52,409 nt of DNA from assembly GCA_030267215.1 (NCBI GenBank), contig JAJDJP010000010.1:1-52409 (forward strand), given 5' to 3'. The notes under the pieces were generated by a model. It saw only the letters and a program-made list of their open reading frames with translations, was not told the origin of the DNA and did no database searches. This document shows, piece by piece, positions 7,739 to 15,432 of the stretch; the first letter of the stretch is position 1; every line of letters starts with the position of its first letter. A program made the position numbers and the translations under genes. Origin of the DNA: Ruminococcaceae bacterium OttesenSCG-928-A16 (GTDB lineage Bacteria > Bacillota > Clostridia > Oscillospirales > Ruminococcaceae).

Positions 7739-8653
7739 TTACTCAAGAATTTTCAAATATCGCTCCAGCCGTTCTTGCAAGTATTCCGTGACAAGCTCCA
7801 CCATCGGTGCGGCGGATTTGTCTTTATAATAGCTGTCAAAGCAAGCATAATACCGTTTCCTGTCCGAAAACTTCACGTCAATCGGTGGGTAGCCTTGCTG
7901 CATCAGCATGAGGTTAAGCATTAGTCGTCCAGTGCGGCCATTGCCATCAATAAAAGGGTGGACACCCTCAAAATCCAAGTGAAACAAAGCGACGTTCTCG
8001 ATGGGATGGCGCTTTGTTTCTTTTTGTCTGGCAACAAGCTGTTCCATCTGTACTGGTACTAAATAAGGCTGTGGCGGCTCGTGATATGCGCCCATAATCG
8101 TGACGGGAATCCGGCGGTACACGCCCTTATCATCGGGCCTGTCCATGAGAACCAATGAATGAATATCTTTAATAACCTTTTCGGATATAGAAATCTTATC
8201 CGTTACGAGCTGTTCAACATACAAAAAGGCGTCTCGATGTCCAACCGCTTCCAAATGGTCTTTCAACGGTTTTTTATCAATCGTAACACCCTCCAAAACT
8301 AGTGCGGTTTCTCGAAGCGTGAGGGTATTACCTTCGATGGCATTGGAGTTGTAAGTGAACTCCACAAGAAATTCCTCTTGCAACCGCTTAAGCTCTCCCT
8401 GTGTCAAGGGGCGGCGATTACCAAGCTCCGTTTTCAGCGCATCTACGCGGGCGAATAGCGTGGAATATTCCGATGGGATTATCTTTCCGCGCAAGCTACG
8501 CCCATCAGCGGGTTTTACCGCATCGGCAGGGATGCGATAAGAGCGCCCCTCGCGCACCACACCGGGGATTTTGCCTTGCTCACATAGTAAACGGACACGC
8601 CGGTCTGAAAGACCCCATTGTTCCGCTGCTTGCTGTACGCTGATAGTTTCCAC
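7739..8653 (-). CDS. Fic-family protein with N-terminal HTH
   Basis: A 304-residue Fic protein. Residues about 1-50 are a MerR/excisionase-like HTH (VQQAAEQWGLSDRRVR...). The Fic core carries a complete active-site motif HPFIDGNGRTGR at about 215-226. The inhibitory helix motif SNAIEGN at about 103-109 lies N-terminal to the core (class II), so activity should be auto-inhibited through its Glu. Fic enzymes usually transfer AMP to target proteins. The start is GTG at 8653 with GAGGTGG upstream; the ATG alternatives are worse. It is 30 bp upstream of hamA on the same strand and a promoter lies ahead of it (8679-8707), so it may lead a fic-hamA-hamB transcript. Confidence 0.88.
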   Translation of the reverse strand: METISVQQAAEQWGLSDRRVRLLCEQGKIPGVVREGRSYRIPADAVKPADGRSLRGKIIPSEYSTLFARVDALKTELGNRRPLTQGELKRLQEEFLVEFTYNSNAIEGNTLTLRETALVLEGVTIDKKPLKDHLEAVGHRDAFLYVEQLVTDKISISEKVIKDIHSLVLMDRPDDKGVYRRIPVTIMGAYHEPPQPYLVPVQMEQLVARQKETKRHPIENVALFHLDFEGVHPFIDGNGRTGRLMLNLMLMQQGYPPIDVKFSDRKRYYACFDSYYKDKSAAPMVELVTEYLQERLERYLKILE

Positions 8654-8678
8654 GATACCACCTCAATTCTTGGTTTAT

Positions 8679-8707
8679 AGTATACATCGAATAAGGAATA
8701 TTATCAA
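8679..8707 (-). promoter_or_regulatory. Promoter for fic-hamA-hamB
   Basis: On the minus strand TTGATA (complement of 8702-8707) and TATACT (complement of 8679-8684) are separated by exactly 17 bp, close to the sigma-A consensus. It ends about 25 bp before the Fic GTG start. Confidence 0.65.
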
Positions 8708-8782
8708 GAATAACCGCGACAAATATATCGTATCATTCCGACACAAGGGACACCACTCAAATTTCAGGAAGGAGGTAAACAC

Positions 8783-9742
8783 ATGGCCCAGCCACCACCC
8801 TACGATTACTATTACGGCAAAGAAGCGGAGCAATATACTTTCTATCGTTTGCCGAAAGCATTGTTTACAGATAGCCGCTACAAGACCTTATCCGATGGTG
8901 CAAAAATCCTGTACGGCCTTATGCTTGACCGTATGGGACTATCCATGAAAAATGGTTGGCTGGACGAACACAACCGGGTATTTATCTACTTTACGCTTGA
9001 GGACGTTACCGAGCAGATGAACTGCAAAAACGACAAAGGCGTGAAGCTGCTTGCCGAGCTTGATACCGTAAAGGGCGTTGGCCTGATTGAGCGTGTCAAA
9101 CAAGGGCAGGGAAAACCCACAATAATCTACGTCCGCAAGTTCTTTGGGGATGCCGAAGTCTTGACTTCGGAAAAACCGAAGTCTGGACTTCCCGATTTGC
9201 CGAAGTCTGCACTTCGGGAAGGCCGTACTCTTGACTTCGGAAAAACCGACGCTAATAAGAACGAGATAAGCAATCCTGATTTTAATAAAAATAATCAGAG
9301 CCATACTGACTATCCTATCCAATCCTATCCTGAAAGAGAGAGCTACCCATCCGCAGCCAAAGGGCCGGATGGGATGGGAATGGATGGGATTAGAGCATAT
9401 CGTGATTTGATTATGGAGAATATCGAATACGACATTTTGGTGGAGCGGTACGGGCATGAGCGCATGGACGAGGTTGTGGCCCTCATGGTTGATACCGTCG
9501 CTTCCAACCGTGAGTACATCCGCATATCCAGCGACGATTACGCGAAAGAGGTGGTAAAGAGCCGGTTCCTGAAAATAACGTCATCCCACATTGAGTACGT
9601 TTTTGATTGCATTGACCGCAACACAACCAAAGTCCGCAATGTCCGCAAGTATCTTCTTGCGGCCTTATACAATGCCCCGGCCACAATGGACACCTATTAC
9701 CGGGCCGAGGTCAACCACGATTTATACGGAGGTGATTTTTAG
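8783..9742 (+). CDS. repA: RepA_N-type replication initiator
   Basis: A 319-residue protein whose N-terminal 120 residues match the RepA_N replication-initiator fold (YYYGKEAEQYTFYRLPKALF, then DGAKILYGLMLDRM, a winged-helix type region). A polar linker at about 123-185 is encoded by the repeat cluster at 9153-9240, and a C-terminal helical domain (about 200-319) follows. RepA_N proteins start theta replication of plasmids from an origin inside their own gene. In ICEs they are thought to support replication of the excised circle. The ATG has AGGAGG 8 nt upstream. It is the first gene of a plus-strand operon leading into the transfer genes. Confidence 0.8.
   Translation: MAQPPPYDYYYGKEAEQYTFYRLPKALFTDSRYKTLSDGAKILYGLMLDRMGLSMKNGWLDEHNRVFIYFTLEDVTEQMNCKNDKGVKLLAELDTVKGVGLIERVKQGQGKPTIIYVRKFFGDAEVLTSEKPKSGLPDLPKSALREGRTLDFGKTDANKNEISNPDFNKNNQSHTDYPIQSYPERESYPSAAKGPDGMGMDGIRAYRDLIMENIEYDILVERYGHERMDEVVALMVDTVASNREYIRISSDDYAKEVVKSRFLKITSSHIEYVFDCIDRNTTKVRNVRKYLLAALYNAPATMDTYYRAEVNHDLYGGDF
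9153..9240. repeat. Iteron-like CCGAAGTC/GACTTCGG cluster inside repA
   Basis: CCGAAGTC occurs at 9153-9160, 9176-9183 and 9200-9207. Its complement GACTTCGG occurs at 9163-9170 and 9233-9240, with close variants at 9186-9193 and 9210-9217. Three units form hairpin-like pairs with a 2-nt spacer, and GACTTCGGAAAAACCGA occurs twice (9163-9179 and 9233-9249). In RepA_N plasmids the origin is a repeat cluster within rep, so this is a good candidate origin for the excised ICE. Confidence 0.6.
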
Positions 9743-9743
9743 A

Positions 9744-10418
9744 GTGCCAGAAGAAAAACGCATGATTGAGAATTACGAGGTTAAAACCGCCATCCACATC
9801 GGCGGCAAGGAAATCATCTTTGCCGAGGACACCAAAGCAGCCGAGCCGTTCTTAGCCTGTAACTGCACATGGGATAACCCCTTCGGCGTGGATGAATACA
9901 CGAACGCCGTTGTAAGCGACGATTACATGGAGATTATGAACGAGTTTTTAGGCCGCGTGTCCGGCGAACTCCAGCATATCGCAGAGCAGCGGGCCGAGCG
10001 TGGCATTTCCAACCAGCCCCTTACCGCCGACGATTGCATTAAGGACAGCCGCTATTCCGACTTCAAAGACCAGCTTGTTGTTATCCGGCCTGAAAACATG
10101 ACGGCTTCCGCACGGACGGCAGATAACCAGCTTGTACTTGTCACCGGCGGCAACGGTTGCAACCCCGATGCCCGTGGCACAGCCGTATTTACGAAAAATC
10201 TCTTTACCGGCAAGGAAACACGTTGGAATCGGCTTGACGTGGCCGGTATCATCCGGCCTGACCGTATGCCTGAATGGGCAAAAGAAAAGCTGGCCGCGCT
10301 GGGCAACGACACGGCAGAGAAGCCGTCCATCCGGGCGCAGCTTGCCGAGGGCAAAAAGGCTATCGCACAGCAAACCGCCGCCCCCAAAGCCACCAGAGAC
10401 AAGGGGCCGGAGTTATGA
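9744..10418 (+). CDS. Conserved ICE protein with KPSI-type C-terminal tail
   Basis: A 224-residue soluble protein common in this ICE class but without a function I can name. The N-terminal 70 residues look like a small alpha/beta domain (IGGKEIIFAED...), then a helical middle and a domain around TARTADNQLVLVTGGNG. The C-terminus is AEKPSIRAQL followed by a basic linker ending GPEL, a tail shared with other proteins of this element. I place the start at GTG 9744, because GGAGGTG overlapping the repA stop is correctly spaced for it; the first ATG (9762) has no site. Confidence 0.65.
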   Translation: MPEEKRMIENYEVKTAIHIGGKEIIFAEDTKAAEPFLACNCTWDNPFGVDEYTNAVVSDDYMEIMNEFLGRVSGELQHIAEQRAERGISNQPLTADDCIKDSRYSDFKDQLVVIRPENMTASARTADNQLVLVTGGNGCNPDARGTAVFTKNLFTGKETRWNRLDVAGIIRPDRMPEWAKEKLAALGNDTAEKPSIRAQLAEGKKAIAQQTAAPKATRDKGPEL

Positions 10419-10428
10419 GGGATGTTTG

Positions 10429-10632
10429 ATGCCAATTCCATTCTTTCGCTGTGAAAAATGCCGCCGAGAGTTTCCGAGCCGCCAAGAAGCTGAACAATGC
10501 GAAAGCGCCCATCTTATCCCCGTGTCCGCGACGGTGAAAAACTATACAACCAAGCCTTACCCCTATTCCGTTGAAATCACGTTTTCAAACGGCGAGAAGC
10601 GCATTTACAATGCGGAGGATTTAGGCGGGTAA
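10429..10632 (+). CDS. Small zinc-ribbon-like protein, 67 aa
   Basis: A short protein with CEKC near residues 8-11 and a later Cys and His (EQCESAH), spaced like a C2H2-type treble-clef or zinc ribbon. A beta-rich tail follows (YPYSVEITFSNGEKRIYNAEDLGG). The ATG at 10429 has GAGGG just upstream. It sits between the KPSI-tail protein and the Maff2-like protein in the same transcript. Function unknown; nucleic-acid or protein binding is plausible. Confidence 0.65.
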   Translation: MPIPFFRCEKCRREFPSRQEAEQCESAHLIPVSATVKNYTTKPYPYSVEITFSNGEKRIYNAEDLGG

Positions 10633-10663
10633 AAACCGCCGCAATCAAAAGGAGTGCATGATA

Positions 10664-11086
10664 ATGACAAACGATTTTTATGGTGAAGCAGTCGAAACAT
10701 TGGAAATTCTTGTGAGCAGCCTTGGCGCGGGCCTTGCAGCGTGGGGTGTTATCAATTTGCTGGAAAGCTATGATACCACTGAGAGTGACAAAATAGCCGA
10801 GGGCTACCGCAGCCGTCTGAATGAAATTGATTTGCGTTTACAGCGGCTTTTTGAGGACAAGGCAACAGGAAAGATTACCCCCGCACAATACAAGGAAATA
10901 TGTGCGGTATACGACGCGGAACAGGATGAGCTTTGGATTGCACTGCACCGTCTGGAGCGTGAAACCGAGGTGCGCAAGCAACAGGGTGTGGCACAGATTA
11001 TGCAGGGCGCGAGATTTGCCGCCACAGCCCCCGCCTTTCGTGATACTGCCATGTTCCCCGATGCCGAGAACCTCAACTGCCAGTAG
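10664..11086 (+). CDS. Maff2-like membrane segment fused to a coiled coil
   Basis: A 140-residue protein. The first 35 residues (VETLEILVSSLGAGLAAWGVINLLE) closely match the start of the Maff2 peptide at 13629, including the first membrane helix. Maff2's second helix is replaced by a charged helical region (about 45-105, EIDLRLQRLFEDKATGKI...) that resembles the coiled coil near the end of large serine recombinases. The start is ATG 10664, 9 nt after AAAAGGAG; ATG 10658 is too close. Probably a membrane-anchored accessory of the transfer machine. Confidence 0.65.
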   Translation: MTNDFYGEAVETLEILVSSLGAGLAAWGVINLLESYDTTESDKIAEGYRSRLNEIDLRLQRLFEDKATGKITPAQYKEICAVYDAEQDELWIALHRLERETEVRKQQGVAQIMQGARFAATAPAFRDTAMFPDAENLNCQ

Positions 11087-11128
11087 CCGCACAGCATCAA
11101 GCAATAATCGGAAAGGAGCTGATGAAAA

Positions 11129-11623
11129 CTGCAAGACCAAGTAAATGAAAAATCCGTCGCCCTTGTGATTAAGGGTGGCAAAATCACCGGCAAGGTGCTT
11201 GCCAAGGCCATTAGCCTACTGCTGAAACAGGGAAAAAAGCAGATAAATAAGGCGCAGGCCCCGAAAATCGGCAAAGGCAAGCAAAGCGTGAAAGACCTTG
11301 TGCGGCAGGGCGCGGGCGTGGCAAACATCGAAATCACGGATGCCAATATCGGCAGCTTTGAGCCTATCGCCAAAAAATACGGCATTGATTACGCTTTGAA
11401 AAAGGACACCACCGAGACACCACCGAAATGGCTGGTGTTTTTTAAGTCCAAGGATGCCGACGCACTTACCGCCGCGTTTAAGGAGTTTACGGCCAAGAAT
11501 GTGCAGCGCAGCAAGGCCCCTGAAAAGCCGTCGCTGATTAGCGCGCTCAAACAGATGAAAGAGCTTGCGGCCAAGCTCGTCACCGACAAGGTGAAAAATA
11601 AGGACAGGGGGATGGAACTATGA
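11129..11623 (+). CDS. DUF3801 / PcfB-like partner of the coupling protein, CTG start
   Basis: A 164-residue DUF3801 protein. Members are encoded next to VirD4 coupling proteins in Gram-positive conjugative elements (PcfB in pCF10). Sequence from the first residues matches the family only if translation starts upstream of GTG 11165: the preceding codons read QDQVNEKSVAL and are bounded by a TGA at 11123. The only near-cognate start is CTG at 11129, 10 nt after AAGGAG. The protein is basic, and its C-terminus carries EKPSLISALKQMKELA and ends GMEL, the tail shared with other element proteins. It overlaps the VirD4 gene by ATGA. Confidence 0.8.
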   Translation: MQDQVNEKSVALVIKGGKITGKVLAKAISLLLKQGKKQINKAQAPKIGKGKQSVKDLVRQGAGVANIEITDANIGSFEPIAKKYGIDYALKKDTTETPPKWLVFFKSKDADALTAAFKEFTAKNVQRSKAPEKPSLISALKQMKELAAKLVTDKVKNKDRGMEL

Positions 11624-13401
11624 ACATCACCCCTGTTTTGAAAAAGTACGTTATGCCCAACCTGCCCTATCTCATGTTCCTATGGTTTTTCGCAAAGCTG
11701 GCCGAAGCATTCCGTATCGCCCCCGGTGTGGATTTCGGCGCGAAGCTGATGGGCAGCATCAGTACGCTGGGCGCGGTCATGGCGCAGCCGCTTTCCGGCT
11801 TTGCGGCCCAAGACCTGCTTATCGGGCTTGTCGGGGCGGCGGTTATCCGCGCCGTTGTCTATTTCAGGGGCAAAAACGCCAAGAAATACCGCAAGGGCAT
11901 TGAGTACGGTTCGGCCCGCTGGGGAACGCCGGAGGACATCAAGCCCTACATCGACCCCAAGTTTGATAAGAATGTCATTCTTACGCAGACCGAACGGCTG
12001 ATGATGAACAGCCGTCCGTCCTCACCCAAGTATGCGAGGAACAAGAACGTCCTTGTTATTGGCGGCTCCGGCTCCGGCAAGACCCGCTTCTTTTTGAAGC
12101 CCAACCTCATGCAAATGCACTCCAGCTACGTTGTCACCGACCCCAAAGGGACGGTGCTGGTGGAGTGTGGGAAGATGCTGGAGCAGAATAAGTACAGGAT
12201 AAAAGTGCTGAACACCATCAATTTCAACAAGAGTATGCACTACAATCCCTTTGTGTATTTGCGCAGCGAAAAGGACATTTTGAAGCTCGTCACCACCATT
12301 ATCGCCAACACCAAAGGCGAGGGCGAAAAGAGCGCGGAAGATTTTTGGGTTAAGGCCGAGAAGTTGTACTACACCGCCCTTATCGGTTATATCTGGTACG
12401 AAGCCCGCGACGATGAAAAGAACTTCATCACGCTTTTGGAAATGATAAACGCTTCGGAAGCCCGTGAGGACGATGAAAATTTCAAGAACGCGGTTGACCT
12501 GCTTTTCGATAAGCTGGAAGAAAAAGACCCCGAACATTTCGCGCTGAAGCAGTACAAAAAATACAAGCTCGCCGCAGGAAAAACTGCAAAATCTATCCTG
12601 ATTTCCTGCGGCGCAAGGCTGGCTCCCTTTGATATTAAAGAGCTTCGGGAGCTGATGCGCTACGATGAACTTGAACTCGACACGCTGGGCGACAGTAAAG
12701 CCGCCCTGTTTGTTATCATCAGCGATACCGATGACACATTTAACTTCGTCGTAGCGATGATGTACACCCAGCTTTTCAATCTCCTGTGTGATAAGGCCGA
12801 CGATGTTTACGGCGGCAGACTGCCCGTTCATGTGCGTTGTCTGCTGGATGAAATGGCGAACATCGGCCAGATTCCGAAGCTGGAAAAACTGATTGCCACC
12901 ATACGAAGCCGCGAAATATCGGCTTGTATTGTTTTGCAAGCCCAATCGCAGCTCAAATCCATCTACAAGGATAACGCCGACACCATCGTCGGGAACTGCG
13001 ATGCGACTTTGTTTTTGGGCGGTAAAGAGAAGTCCACGCTGAAAGAAATCTCGGAGGTTTTAGGAAAGGAGACGATAGACCTCTACAATACAAGCGTGAC
13101 GAAAGGCCAATCAGAAAGCCACGGCCAGAACTTCCAAAAACTCGGAAAGGAGCTGATGAGCCAAGATGAACTGGCGGTGATGGACGGCGGCAAATGTATT
13201 CTGCAACTGCGCGGCGTAAGGCCGTTTTTATCAGAAAAATACGACATCACAAAACACCCGCAGTACAAGAACTTGTCCGACTTTGACAAGAAGAATACCT
13301 TTGACATCGAGAAGTTTTTGAGTACCCGCCTGAAACTCCGCGCCAATGACCAGTATGAAGTCTTTGAGGTTGACGCATCCGATGATGCAGAAACTGCCTG
13401 A
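11620..13401 (+). CDS. VirD4/TraG-type coupling protein
   Basis: A 593-residue type IV coupling ATPase that brings the relaxase-DNA complex to the secretion channel. It has two N-terminal membrane segments (about 15-35 and 60-85), Walker A GGSGSGKT (about 148-155), YVVTDPKG (about 170-177), and Walker B-like LLDEMANIGQIP (about 408-419). The length is normal for Gram-positive VirD4. It overlaps the DUF3801 gene by 4 nt. Two terminator-like hairpins follow its stop codon. Confidence 0.93.
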   Translation: MNITPVLKKYVMPNLPYLMFLWFFAKLAEAFRIAPGVDFGAKLMGSISTLGAVMAQPLSGFAAQDLLIGLVGAAVIRAVVYFRGKNAKKYRKGIEYGSARWGTPEDIKPYIDPKFDKNVILTQTERLMMNSRPSSPKYARNKNVLVIGGSGSGKTRFFLKPNLMQMHSSYVVTDPKGTVLVECGKMLEQNKYRIKVLNTINFNKSMHYNPFVYLRSEKDILKLVTTIIANTKGEGEKSAEDFWVKAEKLYYTALIGYIWYEARDDEKNFITLLEMINASEAREDDENFKNAVDLLFDKLEEKDPEHFALKQYKKYKLAAGKTAKSILISCGARLAPFDIKELRELMRYDELELDTLGDSKAALFVIISDTDDTFNFVVAMMYTQLFNLLCDKADDVYGGRLPVHVRCLLDEMANIGQIPKLEKLIATIRSREISACIVLQAQSQLKSIYKDNADTIVGNCDATLFLGGKEKSTLKEISEVLGKETIDLYNTSVTKGQSESHGQNFQKLGKELMSQDELAVMDGGKCILQLRGVRPFLSEKYDITKHPQYKNLSDFDKKNTFDIEKFLSTRLKLRANDQYEVFEVDASDDAETA

Positions 13402-13468
13402 CCCTATCACCCTGAAAAGAGATGCTATGGTTCATCACCACAAGTTAATACAGCCGCCCATTGTCTAA

Positions 13469-13512
13469 GGCCCTCCGTTTACGCACCATCAAAAAACGGA
13501 GGGCCTTTTTTT
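13469..13512 (+). terminator. Terminator downstream of the VirD4 gene
   Basis: GGCCCTCCGTTT (13469-13480) pairs with AAACGGAGGGCC (13494-13505) and is followed by a run of seven T. It lies inside the transfer gene cluster, so it must be partly read through, or the downstream genes need their own promoter. It directly abuts the stop of a tiny open frame (13427-13468). Confidence 0.85.
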
Positions 13513-13518
13513 ATTTCC

Positions 13519-13551
13519 AGCCGGTTTGAGTAACCCACTCAACCGGCTTTT
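13519..13551 (+). terminator. Second hairpin downstream of the VirD4 gene
   Basis: AGCCGGTTTGAG (13519-13530) pairs with CTCAACCGGCT (13538-13548), with one bulged T, and is followed by TTT. It forms a tandem with the terminator at 13469. It could be a back-up terminator, or a processing signal before the maff2 leader. Confidence 0.6.
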
Positions 13552-13628
13552 GCTTTGTCCAGCCGGAGCCGGAAACGGCCCCGTCAAATACATCCAACAA
13601 CAACCAATTTTAAGGAGGAAAACACTTT

Positions 13629-13844
13629 ATGGAATTTTTCGCATCCGCAATCGACACTTTGAAAATCCTTGTAATCGCCCTCGGAGCCGGTCTTGGCGCA
13701 TGGGGCGTGATTAACCTACTGGAAGGATATGGAAATGACAATCCGGGGGCCAAATCACAGGGCATGAAACAGCTTATGGCTGGCGGCGGTATCGCGCTGG
13801 TGGGGCTTACCCTCATCCCTCTGCTTTCCGGCTTGTTCGCGTAA
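13629..13844 (+). CDS. Maff2-family small membrane protein
   Basis: A 71-residue hydrophobic protein with two membrane helices (about 10-30 and 50-70) and a Gly-rich loop, typical of Maff2 family proteins found in Tn1549-like ICEs. The size and position before the VirB6-like gene suggest a VirB2/VirB3-like small component of the secretion channel; this is inference. The start has AAGGAGG 10 nt upstream. The ATG of the VirB6-like gene follows 6 nt after its stop. Confidence 0.88.
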   Translation: MEFFASAIDTLKILVIALGAGLGAWGVINLLEGYGNDNPGAKSQGMKQLMAGGGIALVGLTLIPLLSGLFA

Positions 13845-13850
13845 GCGCCT

Positions 13851-14720
13851 ATGGGAAGCCTCGTTGATTTCATCACAGAATGGATAAGACAAGGCTTAAT
13901 TGAAGCGATAACAGGCAAATTCTCCGGCATCTTTGAAAGCGTGAACGAGCAGGTGGGGGAAGTTGCTTCGCAAGTGGGACAGACGCCGCAGGGCTGGAAC
14001 AGCGGCGTCTTTTCCATGATTCAAACCTTGTCCGAAACTGTGGTGCTCCCGATAGCCGGGATGATTCTAACCTTTGTTCTCTGTTATGAGCTAATCACCA
14101 TGATAATCGAGAAAAACAACATGGCTGATTTCGATACATTCAACATCTTCAAGTGGATATTCAAGACCTTTGTGGCCGTGTATATCCTCTCTAACACCTT
14201 TACGATTGTCATGGGCATATTTGAACTGGCGCAAAACGTGGTAAACGGCAGCGTGGGCATCATATCGTCAAGCCTTGATGTGAACGCCGCCGACGTTGTA
14301 TCAGACCTGCAAGGCCAGCTTGAAGCGATGGGCGTATTTGAACTGCTTGGCCTGTGGCTGGAAACCCATATCATCAGCCTGTGCATGAGCGCGTTGTCCA
14401 TCTGCATTTTCATTATCGTTTTCGGAAGAATGATTGAAATATATTTGACCGTAAGCGTCGCCCCCATTCCTCTATCCACAATGGTAAACCGCGAATGGGG
14501 AACGATGGGCAACAACTACCTCAAAGCCCTGTTCGCGCTGGGCTTCCAAGGCTTCTTGATTATGATTTGCATTGCCATTTACAGCGTTCTGATACAGGGC
14601 ATCGGCGCTGCCGACAGCGTTCACGGCGCGATATGGGGTGTGGCGGGATATACCGTTCTGCTTTGCTTCACCCTGTTTAAGACCGGCGGCTTATCAAAAA
14701 GCCTGTTCGGGGCGCACTAA
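13851..14720 (+). CDS. VirB6/TrbL-like membrane protein
   Basis: A 289-residue polytopic membrane protein with about six hydrophobic segments (for example VLPIAGMILTFVLCYELI, IFIIVFGRMIEIYLTVSVA, GVAGYTVLLCFTLF). An N-terminal amphipathic part comes first. This is the pattern of VirB6/TrbL proteins that form the inner-membrane part of type IV secretion channels. The neighbours Maff2, PrgI and VirB4 support it. Confidence 0.85.
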   Translation: MGSLVDFITEWIRQGLIEAITGKFSGIFESVNEQVGEVASQVGQTPQGWNSGVFSMIQTLSETVVLPIAGMILTFVLCYELITMIIEKNNMADFDTFNIFKWIFKTFVAVYILSNTFTIVMGIFELAQNVVNGSVGIISSSLDVNAADVVSDLQGQLEAMGVFELLGLWLETHIISLCMSALSICIFIIVFGRMIEIYLTVSVAPIPLSTMVNREWGTMGNNYLKALFALGFQGFLIMICIAIYSVLIQGIGAADSVHGAIWGVAGYTVLLCFTLFKTGGLSKSLFGAH

Positions 14721-14731
14721 GGGGGCGCGGC

Positions 14732-15019
14732 ATGGACATACTGAAAGAAAACCGGCGCAAAAGCTACAACGCCGTGCTGCCCTCCGTTCCCCGGCGCAAA
14801 ACCATCATACTGAATATCTTACAGGACTGCGGCGAAATGACCGCGCAGGAAGTGGCCGACGAGCTGCACCGGCGCGGTCATACGCCGTCTAACGAGCGCA
14901 ATTTGGCCGCACCCCGCCTTACTGAACTGCGGGATGCCGGAAAAGTTGCGGTCATTGGCAAAAAAATGTGTGGCAAAACGGGGCGCAGCGTCACGGTTTG
15001 GGCCATGCGAAAGGAGTGA
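14732..15019 (+). CDS. Winged-helix DNA-binding protein, 95 aa
   Basis: A small basic protein with a winged-helix pattern: ILNILQDCGEMTAQEVADELHRRG (helix-turn-helix) then RLTELRDAGKVAVIGKKMCG (recognition helix and wing). Lying between the VirB6-like gene and PrgI in the transfer operon, it may be a local transcription regulator. The ATG is 12 nt after the VirB6-like stop with GGGGG upstream. Family assignment is by fold pattern only. Confidence 0.7.
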   Translation: MDILKENRRKSYNAVLPSVPRRKTIILNILQDCGEMTAQEVADELHRRGHTPSNERNLAAPRLTELRDAGKVAVIGKKMCGKTGRSVTVWAMRKE

Positions 15020-15024
15020 GAGAA

Positions 15025-15432
15025 TTGCCATTTGTACCCGTACCGAAAGACCTTTCCAAAGTCAAAACAAAGGTTGCGCTGGGGCTTACCAAACGCCAGC
15101 TCATTTGCTTTTCCTGCGCCGCCGCCGTTGGCTTGCCCACCTATTTCCTTACCCGTGGAGCCATAGGCAACAGCGCAGCCCTGCTTCTGATGATAGGGCT
15201 GATGCTCCCCGCCTTTTTCATGGCAATGTACGAGAAAGACGGGCAACCGGCAGAAAAAGTGTTGCGCAACATCATCCGCGCACGGTACTGGCCGGGAATA
15301 CGGCCCTACAAGACCGACAACTTTTATAAAAATCTGGACAAGGAGGTAACGACGTTTGCAAGTAAAAACCAAGCAGCAAAAGCAGCAGGAACAACGCCTG
15401 TCAGCCGAAAAAAGCAAGGTGAAACGCAATAA
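15025..15432 (+). CDS. PrgI-family conjugation protein, TTG start
   Basis: A 135-residue PrgI-type membrane protein with two adjacent membrane helices (about 32-50 and 54-75) after a conserved LPFVPVPKDLSKVKTKV start. PrgI/TcpE-like proteins partner VirB4 in Gram-positive systems. The start is TTG 15025, 8 nt after AAGGAG. Its 3' end overlaps the virB4 gene by 77 nt, so the C-terminal tail and the VirB4 N-terminus are read from the same DNA. Confidence 0.87.
   Translation: MPFVPVPKDLSKVKTKVALGLTKRQLICFSCAAAVGLPTYFLTRGAIGNSAALLLMIGLMLPAFFMAMYEKDGQPAEKVLRNIIRARYWPGIRPYKTDNFYKNLDKEVTTFASKNQAAKAAGTTPVSRKKQGETQ

Noticed and set aside
10800..11000. Serine-recombinase remnant
   Set aside because: The coiled-coil in the 10664-11086 protein resembles the end of large serine recombinases, but no catalytic or recombinase domain is present, so it is not called as a recombinase pseudogene.
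11165..11623. GTG 11165 as start of the DUF3801 gene
   Set aside because: It would remove conserved N-terminal residues, and AAGGAG lies 46 nt upstream, too far; CTG 11129 fits both.
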